64,000 bases of DNA from Natroniella sp046097105 (GCF_046097105.1 NZ_CP175562.1:186001-250000); one strand, 5' to 3'; counted from the stretch's first letter, positions 42,645-50,969 are shown. The notes: a model not told the origin generated them from the sequence alone. Numbers and translations are program-made.

Positions 42645-43609
42645 AGTCTAAGGGGTTGGTGACAATAGAAGTTTTAGTAATGGGCGGTACAGAGTTTGTT
42701 AGTAGCTCAATTGCAAAACATTTAATAAGTAAAGGTTATGAAGTTGATATCTTTACAAGAGGTAAAAAAGATCTTAATTATGATGGAGTTAGAAATCATA
42801 TCAAAGGAGATAGAAGGTCTGGAAGTTCTTTAAAAGATAAGTTAAATGATAAACATTATAATGTGGTTTTCGATATTTCAGCTTATACTAAAAAAGATAT
42901 TCAATTATTAACATCAGTTTTAAATAGAAATAAATTAAAGAATTATATTTTTTGTAGCTCCATAGCTGTTTATAAATATACCAAAGAGATTATAAAAGAA
43001 AATTATCCAAGAGGATTTAATCAAGATTGGGGAGATTATGGATTAAATAAAAAACAGGCAGAAGATTATTTATTTAACCTATATAAAAAAGAAAATTTTC
43101 CAATTACTATTTTTAGACCTGCTTATATTTATGGTGAAGGGAATAATATATATAGGGAGGCTTATTTTTTTGATAGGATAAAAAATAACTTAGCTATTCC
43201 GATTCCAATTGGAAATTCTAAAAATCAATTTATCCATATTAAAGATTTAGTAAAAGTTTTTGCAAGTGTAATTCACTCTGATAAAACAATAGGTAATGCT
43301 TATAATTTAGCTAATTCTCAAAAAGTATCATGGAATTATTTGCTTGAAACTTGTATGAAAGTTGTAGGGAAAAATATAGAGATTAAAAAAATAGATTATC
43401 GTAATTTAAGTGTAGCGGTAAGAAGTTTCTTTCCATTTAATGATATTGAATATTTATTAAGTATGGAAAAACTAGAGCGAGATGGATTATATATACCTAA
43501 AATTAAGTTAACAGAAGGATTAGAAAAAGCCTATAAATGGTATTCTGCTGAGGAAGTAAATTTAGAGGATATAAAAATGAATAAGATAGGATTTGTATTA
43601 AATAGATAG
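42641..43609 (+). CDS. NAD-dependent epimerase/dehydratase-like protein
   Basis: An SDR-type protein of up to 322 residues. The nucleotide-binding turn reads VMGGTEFVSSSIA, the form GGTxFxxxxI found in atypical SDR reductases. The middle has CSSIAVYK, a YGLNKKQAEDYL active-site Y/K pair and RPAYIYGEGN. The ATG at 42641 overlaps the previous stop by four bases but lacks a ribosome site. GTG at 42659 would give the normal family N-terminus. The substrate is unknown; a nucleotide sugar or CMP-linked intermediate of this cluster is possible. Confidence 0.8.
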   Translation: MKSKGLVTIEVLVMGGTEFVSSSIAKHLISKGYEVDIFTRGKKDLNYDGVRNHIKGDRRSGSSLKDKLNDKHYNVVFDISAYTKKDIQLLTSVLNRNKLKNYIFCSSIAVYKYTKEIIKENYPRGFNQDWGDYGLNKKQAEDYLFNLYKKENFPITIFRPAYIYGEGNNIYREAYFFDRIKNNLAIPIPIGNSKNQFIHIKDLVKVFASVIHSDKTIGNAYNLANSQKVSWNYLLETCMKVVGKNIEIKKIDYRNLSVAVRSFFPFNDIEYLLSMEKLERDGLYIPKIKLTEGLEKAYKWYSAEEVNLEDIKMNKIGFVLNR

Positions 43610-43655
43610 AATTTGCTTAATTATATGAGATAATAAGGAGCGATAGTAATTTAAT

Positions 43656-44354
43656 ATGAAAATAGCAATTCTTTCAGATATTCATGCTAATGATATAGCC
43701 TTAAAAGCTGTATTAAAAGAAACCGATGATTTAAATATTGATAAGATATTATTTTTAGGAGATTATGTAGGTTATTATTATAATGCTGATGTTATTTTTA
43801 AATTAATAAAAAATTATGATAAGGAAATGGTAAAAGGAAATCATGAAATTTTGCTAGAAGAATCGCTTAAAAATAGGAAAAGAGCATTAGAGATCAAGAT
43901 GAAATATGGTTCAGGTATTGAATATGCTAAAAAGTTGCTTTCTGTTAGAGAAATTGATTATCTAATTAATCTTCCTGATAAAAATTTATTAGAGTTTAAG
44001 GGAATAAAGATATTAATATGTCATGGCTCACCATGGGATAAAGGTAAATATATTTATCCTGATAGTCCAGATGAGTTGAAAAATAGGGCTTTAGGATATG
44101 AGGCTGATTTTGTTTTTATTGGTCATACTCATTACCCTTTTATCTATGAATATAATAATAAAACCCTAATCAATCCTGGTTCTGTCGGTCAAAATCGAAA
44201 AACTGGGGGAGTTGCTAATTGGGCTTTTTTAGATTTAGAAAAAAATAGATATATGATAAAGAAAACTTATTATGATAAAGAAAAATTATTAGAGCAAGTA
44301 AAAAGAATTGATTTTGATAATAAATATTTAGTTGATGTTTTAAATAGAGAATAG
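43656..44354 (+). CDS. Calcineurin-like metallophosphoesterase (YfcE/MJ0936 type)
   Basis: A 232-residue metallophosphoesterase. All five motifs are visible: LSDIHAN (6-12), LGDYVGYY, KGNHE, CHGSPWDKG and GHTHYPF, then NPGSVGQNR. Proteins of this compact type hydrolyse phosphodiesters or phosphomonoesters with two metals. It lies in the accessory segment after the SDR gene and before the ATP-grasp gene, same strand. The substrate is unknown. AAGGAGCG precedes the start. Confidence 0.88.
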   Translation: MKIAILSDIHANDIALKAVLKETDDLNIDKILFLGDYVGYYYNADVIFKLIKNYDKEMVKGNHEILLEESLKNRKRALEIKMKYGSGIEYAKKLLSVREIDYLINLPDKNLLEFKGIKILICHGSPWDKGKYIYPDSPDELKNRALGYEADFVFIGHTHYPFIYEYNNKTLINPGSVGQNRKTGGVANWAFLDLEKNRYMIKKTYYDKEKLLEQVKRIDFDNKYLVDVLNRE

Positions 44355-44381
44355 AATTTATATAGATTGGAGGTATAAAAT

Positions 44382-45377
44382 TTGGAAAAACCACAAACTA
44401 TTTTAGTAACAGGATGTGGAGGCGATATTGGTCAGTCTGTTGGAAAAATTATTAAAATGAATTATAAAGATATTAAAGTTATTGGTTGCGATATTTATGA
44501 TAAACATGCTGGGCATCTTATTTTTGATATATGTGAAGTAGTTCCAAAAGCAACTTCGCCTAATTATATGAAAGAGTTAAAAGAAGTTATAAATAAATAT
44601 AAGCCTGATTTTATTTTCCCCATTTCAGAAGCAGAATTAAACTATTTTTATAAAAATAAAATTACTAAAATTGCTAATGTAGGGTTAATAAGGCCTAATT
44701 TTAAAGCAATGAAGATTGCTAATGATAAATTTTTGACTCAAGAGTTTTTAAAAGAAAATGATTTACCATATGCCTGGACTATAAAAGCAAGTGATGGAAA
44801 ACCAAAAGAGTTTCCATGTATATTGAAAGATATTTTTGGTCGAGGAAGTAAAAACTTAAAGATCATATATGAAGAAGATTATGAAACATATAAGGATTAT
44901 AGTGAAGAATTTATTTTTCAGGAGTATCTTCTTCCAGATGATGAGGAATATACTTGTGGGGTGTTTAGGACAAAAAAAAGTGAGGTAAGGACAATTATTT
45001 TTAATAGAACTTTATCTCGAGGTTATACCAATTATGGAGAAGTTGTAGTTAATGAAGAAATATCTAAATTATTAAAAGTAGTAGCAGAAAAGCTTAATTT
45101 AATAGGTAGTATTAATGTTCAATTAAGATTAACTAAAAAAGGGCCAGTTATCTTTGAAATAAATGCTCGTTATAGTAGTACAGTTTTATTTAGACATATG
45201 CTTGGTTTTGAAGATGTCATTTGGAGTGTCGATGATTATTTTAATAACCCTTTAGAAAAACAAGAACCTGCTAAAGCAGGAACGAAGATATATAAGGGTT
45301 GGCAAGAGTATATTGTTTATAAAGATAACTCTAAAGCAACAATTGATAACACTGATTTTAAGATGAGATTATATTAG
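44382..45377 (+). CDS. ATP-grasp ligase of carbamoyl-phosphate-synthase-like type
   Basis: A 331-residue protein. It has an N-terminal Rossmann-like domain (ILVTGCGGDIGQSVGKII, VIGCDIYDKHAG, DFIFPISEAEL) followed by an ATP-grasp fold (FPCILKDIFGRGSKNLKII, FIFQEYLLPDDEEYTCG, FEINARYSSTVLF). Such proteins join a carboxylate to an amine or hydroxyl using ATP and are frequent in polysaccharide clusters. It is the last gene before pseI and could add an amino acid or similar group to the glycan precursor. That is inference. The start is TTG at 44382 with TTGGAGG upstream. Confidence 0.82.
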   Translation: MEKPQTILVTGCGGDIGQSVGKIIKMNYKDIKVIGCDIYDKHAGHLIFDICEVVPKATSPNYMKELKEVINKYKPDFIFPISEAELNYFYKNKITKIANVGLIRPNFKAMKIANDKFLTQEFLKENDLPYAWTIKASDGKPKEFPCILKDIFGRGSKNLKIIYEEDYETYKDYSEEFIFQEYLLPDDEEYTCGVFRTKKSEVRTIIFNRTLSRGYTNYGEVVVNEEISKLLKVVAEKLNLIGSINVQLRLTKKGPVIFEINARYSSTVLFRHMLGFEDVIWSVDDYFNNPLEKQEPAKAGTKIYKGWQEYIVYKDNSKATIDNTDFKMRLY

Positions 45378-45416
45378 ATAACTATATATGTTGAATTAAA
45401 AATTTTATTTGATTTT

Positions 45417-45440
45417 ACTGACACAGACTACAGACACATA
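45417..45440. repeat. ACTGACACAGACTACAGACAC-type repeat half-element
   Basis: A single arm of the GTGTCTGTG family (inverse orientation) precedes the pseI ribosome site. It marks the right border of the repeat-poor accessory segment. Confidence 0.6.
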
Positions 45441-45464
45441 TTTACAGAGCGGAGGTTAAAATTA

Positions 45465-46511
45465 ATGAATAAAACTATTAATTTAGGTAATACCTTAATA
45501 GGTGAGAAACAATCAACTTACATAATAGCTGAAATGTCGGCCAACCATGCGGGCAATTTTGAACGAGCCAAAGAAATAATCCATGCTGCTAAAGAAGCAG
45601 GAGCAGACTGTATTAAAATTCAGACTTATACTGCTGATACTATGACTTTGGATTCTGATAAAGAATATTTCAAGCTTAAAAAAGGAACTTGGAAAGGGGA
45701 GAATTTATATAGTCTATACGAAAAAGCCTATACCCCTTGGGAATGGCAGGCTGACTTAAAAGAGGAAGCGGAAAAATTAGGGCTTGATTTTTTCTCAACT
45801 CCTTATGAAAAGACTGCTGTTGATTTTTTAGAAGGTTTAGGAGTGGGATTTTATAAGATTGCTTCTTTTGAGATTATAGATATTCCTTTAATTAAGTATA
45901 TTGCTTCAAAGGGAAAGCCAATTATTATGTCAACGGGAATGGCTACTTTAAGTGAGATTGAAGAAGCAGTAGAAGCAGTTAAGTCTCAAGGAAATGAAGA
46001 TTTGTGCCTTTTATGGTGCTCTAGTGCCTATCCTGCTGTACTAGATGATATGAATTTAAAGACTATTCAGCACTTAAAAGAGACCTTTAAAGTCCCTGTA
46101 GGTCTATCAGATCATTCATTAGGTTCAGCCTCAGCAGTAGCTGCTGTTACCTTAGGGGCCAAAGTTATTGAAAAGCATCTCTGTTTAAGTAGAGAGAATG
46201 CTAGTGTAGATTCTTCATTTTCCATGGAACCAGCTGAATTTAAGAAGATGGTAGAGGATACTAGGATGGCTGAACAAGCAGTAGGAGAAGTTAGTTATGG
46301 GTTATCAGAAAGGGAGGAGATAAGTCGCAGATCAAGAAAATCAATCTTTGTTGTTAAAGGTATAAAGAAAGGTCAAAAATTAACGGAAGATAATATTAGA
46401 ATAATTAGGCCAGGACATGGCCTTAAGCCTAAGTATTATGATTTAGTACTTGGTCGGGAGGCTAAGGTTGATATAGAGGCTAACGAGCCATTAACATGGG
46501 AAAAAATATAG
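45465..46511 (+). CDS. pseI: Pseudaminic acid synthase PseI
   Basis: A 348-residue NeuB-family synthase that condenses the 6-deoxy-altrose derivative with phosphoenolpyruvate. It has the family start YIIAEMSANHAGNFERA, IKIQTYTADTMTLDS, FFSTPYEKTAVDFLE, YKIASFEIIDIPLI and VGLSDHSLG. The C-terminal antifreeze-like SAF domain is at about 285-345 (SIFVVKGIKKGQKLTEDNIRIIRPGHGL). The PSF..EI and KGT variants favour PseI over NeuB or legionaminate synthase. GGAGG precedes ATG 45465. Confidence 0.92.
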   Translation: MNKTINLGNTLIGEKQSTYIIAEMSANHAGNFERAKEIIHAAKEAGADCIKIQTYTADTMTLDSDKEYFKLKKGTWKGENLYSLYEKAYTPWEWQADLKEEAEKLGLDFFSTPYEKTAVDFLEGLGVGFYKIASFEIIDIPLIKYIASKGKPIIMSTGMATLSEIEEAVEAVKSQGNEDLCLLWCSSAYPAVLDDMNLKTIQHLKETFKVPVGLSDHSLGSASAVAAVTLGAKVIEKHLCLSRENASVDSSFSMEPAEFKKMVEDTRMAEQAVGEVSYGLSEREEISRRSRKSIFVVKGIKKGQKLTEDNIRIIRPGHGLKPKYYDLVLGREAKVDIEANEPLTWEKI

Positions 46512-46596
46512 CTATCAACTGTCGGCCTTCAGCTATATATACCAAAATTATTAAGTTCTTAACTGTCAGCTGATTGCTGATGACTGATAGCTAAAA
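46511..46596. repeat. Intergenic imperfect palindrome, AGCTATCAACTGTCGG family
   Basis: It begins at the pseI stop. The forward arm AGCTATCAACTGTCGGCC is answered by GATTGCTGATGACTGATAGC at 46572-46591. It ends at the pseF ribosome site. Confidence 0.65.
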
Positions 46597-46611
46597 AAGG
46601 AGGTCGGAAAA

Positions 46612-47355
46612 ATGAATAACAACGAAAGAGTAGTAGCGATAGTCCAAGCTAGAATGGGATCATCCCGTTTGCCGGGCAAAGTAGCTAAGGAGCTTATTGA
46701 TAAGCCAATGTTGGCTCATACAATTGATAGATTGAAAGCAGCTAAAGAACTTGATAAGATAGTGCTTGCTACTAGTATTAAAGAAGCTGATGATAAAGTT
46801 GTAGAAATTGCTGAAAGTGAAGGTGTGGATCATTATCGTGGTTCTGAGGCTGATGTACTATCTCGTTATATAGGTGCAGCTAAAGAGTATAATGCTGATA
46901 TAGTAGTTAGAATAACTGGTGATTGTCCGTTAGTAGATCCAGTTACAATTGATGAAGTAGTTAGTGAATTTCAAAGTTCTGACCTTGATTATATGAGACT
47001 TAAAGGTTATCCACGAGGATTTGGAACAGAGGTCTGTTCTGTAGATACGTTATTAAAGGTAGAACAAGCTGTAAATGATGATATAAAAGATAATCCTTAT
47101 CGGGAGCATGTTACCTTATATATCTACCGTCATCCTGAAAAGTTTAAGATTGGTATAAAGGAAGCATCTTCAGAATTCAATCGAGATTATCGTTTATGTG
47201 TTGATGAAGAAGATGACTTTACGCTAATTAAAGAAATTTATAAAAGATTATATCAAGAAGGAGAAATAATTAATATTCGAAATGTAATTAAGTTATTAGA
47301 TGAGAATCCTAATTTAGCTAAGATAAATACTCATGTTGAGCAGAAAAAAGTTTAA
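46612..47355 (+). CDS. pseF: Pseudaminic acid CMP-transferase (PseF/SpsF-type cytidylyltransferase)
   Basis: A 247-residue cytidylyltransferase. It has VAIVQARMGSSRLPGKV (about 9-25), LATSIKEADDKVVEIAESEG, YRGSEADVLSRYIGAAK and RITGDCPLVDP. The layout is that of SpsF-like enzymes. In pse clusters this gene supplies CMP-pseudaminate, the Maf donor. The neighbours pseI and pseG support PseF, though the sequence class alone would allow another CMP-sugar. AAGGAGG precedes ATG 46612. Confidence 0.87.
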   Translation: MNNNERVVAIVQARMGSSRLPGKVAKELIDKPMLAHTIDRLKAAKELDKIVLATSIKEADDKVVEIAESEGVDHYRGSEADVLSRYIGAAKEYNADIVVRITGDCPLVDPVTIDEVVSEFQSSDLDYMRLKGYPRGFGTEVCSVDTLLKVEQAVNDDIKDNPYREHVTLYIYRHPEKFKIGIKEASSEFNRDYRLCVDEEDDFTLIKEIYKRLYQEGEIINIRNVIKLLDENPNLAKINTHVEQKKV

Positions 47356-47356
47356 T

Positions 47357-47436
47357 TTAGCTATCAGCTATTAGCACTTAGCCTTCAGTTAAGTTTTTAG
47401 TACTGATAGCTGATGACTGAAAGCTGACAGCTATCA
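47357..47436. repeat. Intergenic imperfect palindrome, TAGCTATCAGC family
   Basis: The forward arm TAGCTATCAGCTATTAGC and reverse arm ACTGATAGCTGATGACTGAA flank AGTTTTTAGT. They fill the whole pseF-pseG gap up to the ribosome site. Confidence 0.65.
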
Positions 47437-47453
47437 CAAGGTGGTTGATAAAA

Positions 47454-48506
47454 ATGAAAGCAGCTATTCGAGCAGATGGCGGGAAAGATATTGGGATGGG
47501 TCACATCATGCGTTGTATGGTTTTAGCTAATGCCTTTTCTGAGAATGTAGAGCTTAGTTTTATTATCAAAGAAGATTCTAGTGTAGTTAAGTTATTAGAA
47601 GAAAAAGGTTTTGAAATTATAACAATTGACTATAATTTAGATTATCAGGCTGAGATTAGAAGAGTGAAGGAGATAATCATAAAGAAGGAGATAGAGATTT
47701 TAATTACTGATTCCTATGAGCTTGATCAAAATTATTTAACTGAGCTGAAAAAAGAAGTTGCTAAACTTGTTTCGATTCATGATTTTGCTCCTTTTGCTTT
47801 TCCCTCTGATATCGTGATTAATGGCAATATTTATGCACCTAAGCGTGACTATCAATCTCTAACTGGAAAGACGGAGTTTTTATTAGGAACAGATTATACT
47901 CTATTACGTAATGAATTTACTAATATATCTAAAACTGTACTTGATAATGAAGGGGTAAAGAGGATATTAGTTACCTTTGGAGGAGGTGACCCTCTAAATT
48001 TAACTCCACAAATATTAGGTTCTTTAAATAAAATTGAAGATAAATTAATAGCTAACAATATAAAGATTGATGTTGTTGTTGGGCCAGCCTTTAATAACCT
48101 AGCTGAAATAGTTGAAAAAGTAAAGGAGAGCAATTTAGAAGTTACACTTCATTTTAATATTAAGCAGATGAGTAAGTTAATGCTGGATAGTGATCTAGCT
48201 ATCTCTGCTGGGGGTAGTACCTTATATGAGCTTACTGCTACGGGAACACCTGCTATTGTCTTACTTCAAGCAGAGAATCAAGTTTTAGCTGCTGAAGCTA
48301 TGGCAGAGGAAGGGTTAATTATTAATTTAGGCTTTTGGGATGAAAGTAAAGAAGAAAAATTAATAGATAACTTAACAAATTTGATAAACAACCTAAACTT
48401 AAGATATAAGATGAGTAAAAAAGGACAAGAAATTGTTGATGGAAAGGGTGCAGAGAGGTGTGCGGAGGAGATAATTAGTGTCTGTGTCAGTGATTCGTGC
48501 CTGTAA
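47454..48506 (+). CDS. pseG: UDP-2,4-diacetamido-2,4,6-trideoxy-altropyranose hydrolase PseG
   Basis: A 350-residue GT-B-like nucleotide-sugar hydrolase. It has AIRADGGKDIGMGHIMRCM with the catalytic histidine in GMGH (about residue 17), VTFGGGDPLNLTPQIL, and SAGGSTLYELTATGTPAIVL. It releases UDP before PseI acts. ATG at 47454 has AAGGTGG at the right distance. The final residues SVCVSDSCL are encoded by a GTGTCTGTG-type repeat (48477-48506) that has grown into the 3' end. No PseH acetyltransferase domain is fused to it. Confidence 0.9.
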   Translation: MKAAIRADGGKDIGMGHIMRCMVLANAFSENVELSFIIKEDSSVVKLLEEKGFEIITIDYNLDYQAEIRRVKEIIIKKEIEILITDSYELDQNYLTELKKEVAKLVSIHDFAPFAFPSDIVINGNIYAPKRDYQSLTGKTEFLLGTDYTLLRNEFTNISKTVLDNEGVKRILVTFGGGDPLNLTPQILGSLNKIEDKLIANNIKIDVVVGPAFNNLAEIVEKVKESNLEVTLHFNIKQMSKLMLDSDLAISAGGSTLYELTATGTPAIVLLQAENQVLAAEAMAEEGLIINLGFWDESKEEKLIDNLTNLINNLNLRYKMSKKGQEIVDGKGAERCAEEIISVCVSDSCL

Positions 48507-48550
48507 ATTTTTTAGACTTTTACAGACACAGGCACAGACTACAGACACTG
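48477..48550. repeat. GTGTCTGTGTCAG palindrome overlapping the end of pseG
   Basis: The left arm AGTGTCTGTGTCAGTGATTC and right arm ACAGACACAGGCACAGACTA lie around the spacer AATTTTTTAGACTTTT. The left arm supplies the last nine codons of pseG. Confidence 0.75.
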
Positions 48551-48570
48551 AACAAAGAAAGGAGAAACTG

Positions 48571-48963
48571 ATTAACAAAGAAGCAGAAATCAATGAATTA
48601 GATAGACTATTCGATAAACTATTCCCTATTTGCCGTAGTATAACCGGGCCAGGTTTTAGAGAGTCACTCGATATTCTAAATGAATATATCCTTTTAGAAA
48701 GATTTAGTGTAAAGACAGGAACAAAAGTTCTTAATTGGGAGATCCCTAAAGAGTGGCGAATTAATGAAGCTTGGTTAAAAGGGCCAACAGGGGAGAAGAT
48801 AGTCGATTTTGCAGAGCATAATTTACATGTAGTTAACTATAGTATTCCCGTTGATAAGAAGCTAAGTTTAGAAGAGTTAAAGAAGCACCTTCACACAGCA
48901 CCTAAATTATCCTTAATAACAGGGCCAAATTTTAAAGAGGAGGTTGAACCAGTATGGAAGTGA
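48571..48963 (+). pseudogene. Truncated DUF4910-type aminopeptidase-like protein (N-terminal third)
   Basis: About 130 residues match the beginning of DUF4910/aminopeptidase-like proteins of polysaccharide clusters (DRLFDKLFPICRSITGPGFRESLDIL, TGTKVLNWEIPKEWRINEAWLKGP, HNLHVVNYSIPVDKKLSLEELKKHLHT). Normal proteins are about 430 residues and continue into a peptidase-fold domain. Here the frame turns to an unrelated tail after LHTAP and stops. No ATG, GTG or TTG start is well placed; AAAGGAG precedes an ATT codon at 48571. The frame is open upstream through the repeat. It is probably a decaying remnant at the right edge of the island. Confidence 0.7.
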
Positions 48964-49292
48964 TATTGATGATAAATTCTTAGTCAAATCATAATATAAA
49001 TTTCCTGGTTGTTCAGAGCGTCAACCAAAAAAGTAAAAGTTTATTCAAGCACTTCAATTAGGTAAATAGTCTGATTAATGGCAAAAACTAGAGCTTAAAT
49101 CAAGAAAATAATCGTCATAGGTATTTAATCTAACTTAATCAAGTTATATAGACTTTAGGTTGCATTAATAAATAGTTGATTTTACCGATAATAAGTTACA
49201 AGAAGTTAGTAAAGATAAAATATTCTAAATAAAAATTTAATTAAGCCAGTCACTGGTATAGTCGATTGGCTTTTACAGAGGGGTGAAGTAAA
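48964..49292 (+). promoter_or_regulatory. Gene-free leader of fliD with candidate sigma-28 promoter and hairpin
   Basis: No gene is seen in this 329-base stretch. TTAA (49165-49168), a 15-base spacer and ACCGATAA (49184-49191) resemble a sigma-28 promoter, with seven of eight bases of the -10 box. Downstream, AAGCCAGTC (49243-49251) pairs with GATTGGCTT (49264-49272) and is followed by TTTT, so a terminator or attenuator lies in the fliD leader. Confidence 0.5.
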
Positions 49293-50969
49293 ATGAGTAC
49301 TTCCTTTGGTGGACTTGCCAGTGGAATTGATACTAATAGTATGGTTAGACAGTTGATGTATCTAGAAGAGGCACCGATCAGAAACTTAGAAGAAAGACAA
49401 GAGAATATAAATGATCAAGTTGACGCTTGGCAAAAGGTTAATAGTAGTCTTGACAGTTTTAAAAATAAGGCTTCTGCTTTAGAAGATGTCTTTGATGAGA
49501 TAGGGGCCAACAGTAGTGATGAAGAGGTATTGACTGCTAGTGCTAGATCTACAGCTGCAGAAGGAACTTATGAGATTGAAGTTACAGAGTTGGCAGTAGT
49601 AGAGCGGGTAGCTACAAAGCAGATAGGTGAAGATGGAATAGATTTAGGTGAAGATGCAGAAGGAAATCAGATAGAAACAGGAACATTAAATATTAATGGT
49701 CAAGATATAACTATCAATGATGGAGATAGCGTAACAGCTATCAGAGATAAGATTAATGATATCGATGATGCTGAAGTAACTGCTAGTATCGTTGATGGTC
49801 GCTTAGTAATTGCTGGCGATAATATGGGAGCAGAAAACAGAATTGGTTTTGATGCGACAGATGGAGTAATTTTAGGTACTTTTGGTTTGGAGCTTGAAGG
49901 TGGTTATGTTAAAGAAACTGAAGATGAAGAAGCATTTAATCCTTTATTACAACAAGCAGCTGATTCTATCTTTACAGTCAATGGTTTAGAGATAGAAAGA
50001 GCTGATAGAGAAATAGATGACGTAATTGAAGGAGTAACCTTAGATTTAAAAGATAAAGGAAGTTCGACATTAGAAGTTCAAGTTGATATTGAAGGAATGA
50101 GAGAAGCAATTGATGCTTTTGTCAGTGATTATAACTCTTTACGGGATAGATTGGATCAATATGGTGGTAAGGAAGCAATTTTACAAGGTGATGCTACCTT
50201 AAATCGAATTACTTCTAATTTGTATAATAGTATTATGTATCCTTCAACAACACTGAGCTCTCTCGATAGATTGAGTGATTCAAGCATGCCGACAGCAGGT
50301 AATTTGCAGATTGAATTTGCCGAAGGTAAGGAGTTGACATTTGAATTTGATGATAGTATTACTGTCGATAACTTACTGGAGAAGATTGAAGGGCAGAGTA
50401 CTGGATTAGATGTAGAATTTAATGATGATGAGCAACTATTAGTAAAAGATGGTGGCGAATTGTTAAGTACTATTGATATTGAAAGTAATAACTTAGTGAT
50501 TGATAGTAACCTTAGTGAACCTGTCAATCTATCTGGTAGTGATACAGAAGTATTAGATGGCTTAAATCTAAATCAAAAATTTGAGAAGAATGCCCTCTCT
50601 CTAGTAGGGATTGAGATAGATAGGCACGGAAAGTTATCTGTAAATAGTAGTACTTTAGAAGAGAATATTGAAGATAACTTAGGTGACATCAAGCAGTTAT
50701 TTACGGGTGCTAATGGAATTGTAGAGCGTGTTGAAGCTCAAATTGATCTAGCTACAGATAGATTTGATGGTTATGTAGGAAATCGAATTGATAGTTTGGA
50801 AAGTACAGTTAGACATATTGATGATGATATAGAACGAATCCAGATGAGGTTAGAAAGGCGTGAAGATAGGCTTTTTAGACAATTTAGTAGGATGGAACAG
50901 GCCTTGTCTGAGATGCAAAATCAAGGTTCTTGGTTATCTGCTCAAATAGGTTCTCTGGGTTTAATGTAG
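49293..50969 (+). CDS. fliD: Flagellar filament cap protein FliD (hook-associated protein 2), long copy
   Basis: A 558-residue cap protein. The N-terminal coiled part is STSFGGLASGIDTNSMVRQLMYLEEAPI with the family GLASGID motif. The C-terminal part (RVEAQIDLATDRFDGYVGNRIDSLESTVRHIDDDIERIQMRLERREDRLFRQFSRMEQALSEMQ) is also typical. The middle is acidic and beta-rich. FliD caps the filament and catalyses flagellin insertion. The start is ATG at 49293 behind GAGGGGTG. It is followed by fliS, a FliT-like gene, a second fliS, flaG and a second fliD. Confidence 0.92.
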   Translation: MSTSFGGLASGIDTNSMVRQLMYLEEAPIRNLEERQENINDQVDAWQKVNSSLDSFKNKASALEDVFDEIGANSSDEEVLTASARSTAAEGTYEIEVTELAVVERVATKQIGEDGIDLGEDAEGNQIETGTLNINGQDITINDGDSVTAIRDKINDIDDAEVTASIVDGRLVIAGDNMGAENRIGFDATDGVILGTFGLELEGGYVKETEDEEAFNPLLQQAADSIFTVNGLEIERADREIDDVIEGVTLDLKDKGSSTLEVQVDIEGMREAIDAFVSDYNSLRDRLDQYGGKEAILQGDATLNRITSNLYNSIMYPSTTLSSLDRLSDSSMPTAGNLQIEFAEGKELTFEFDDSITVDNLLEKIEGQSTGLDVEFNDDEQLLVKDGGELLSTIDIESNNLVIDSNLSEPVNLSGSDTEVLDGLNLNQKFEKNALSLVGIEIDRHGKLSVNSSTLEENIEDNLGDIKQLFTGANGIVERVEAQIDLATDRFDGYVGNRIDSLESTVRHIDDDIERIQMRLERREDRLFRQFSRMEQALSEMQNQGSWLSAQIGSLGLM

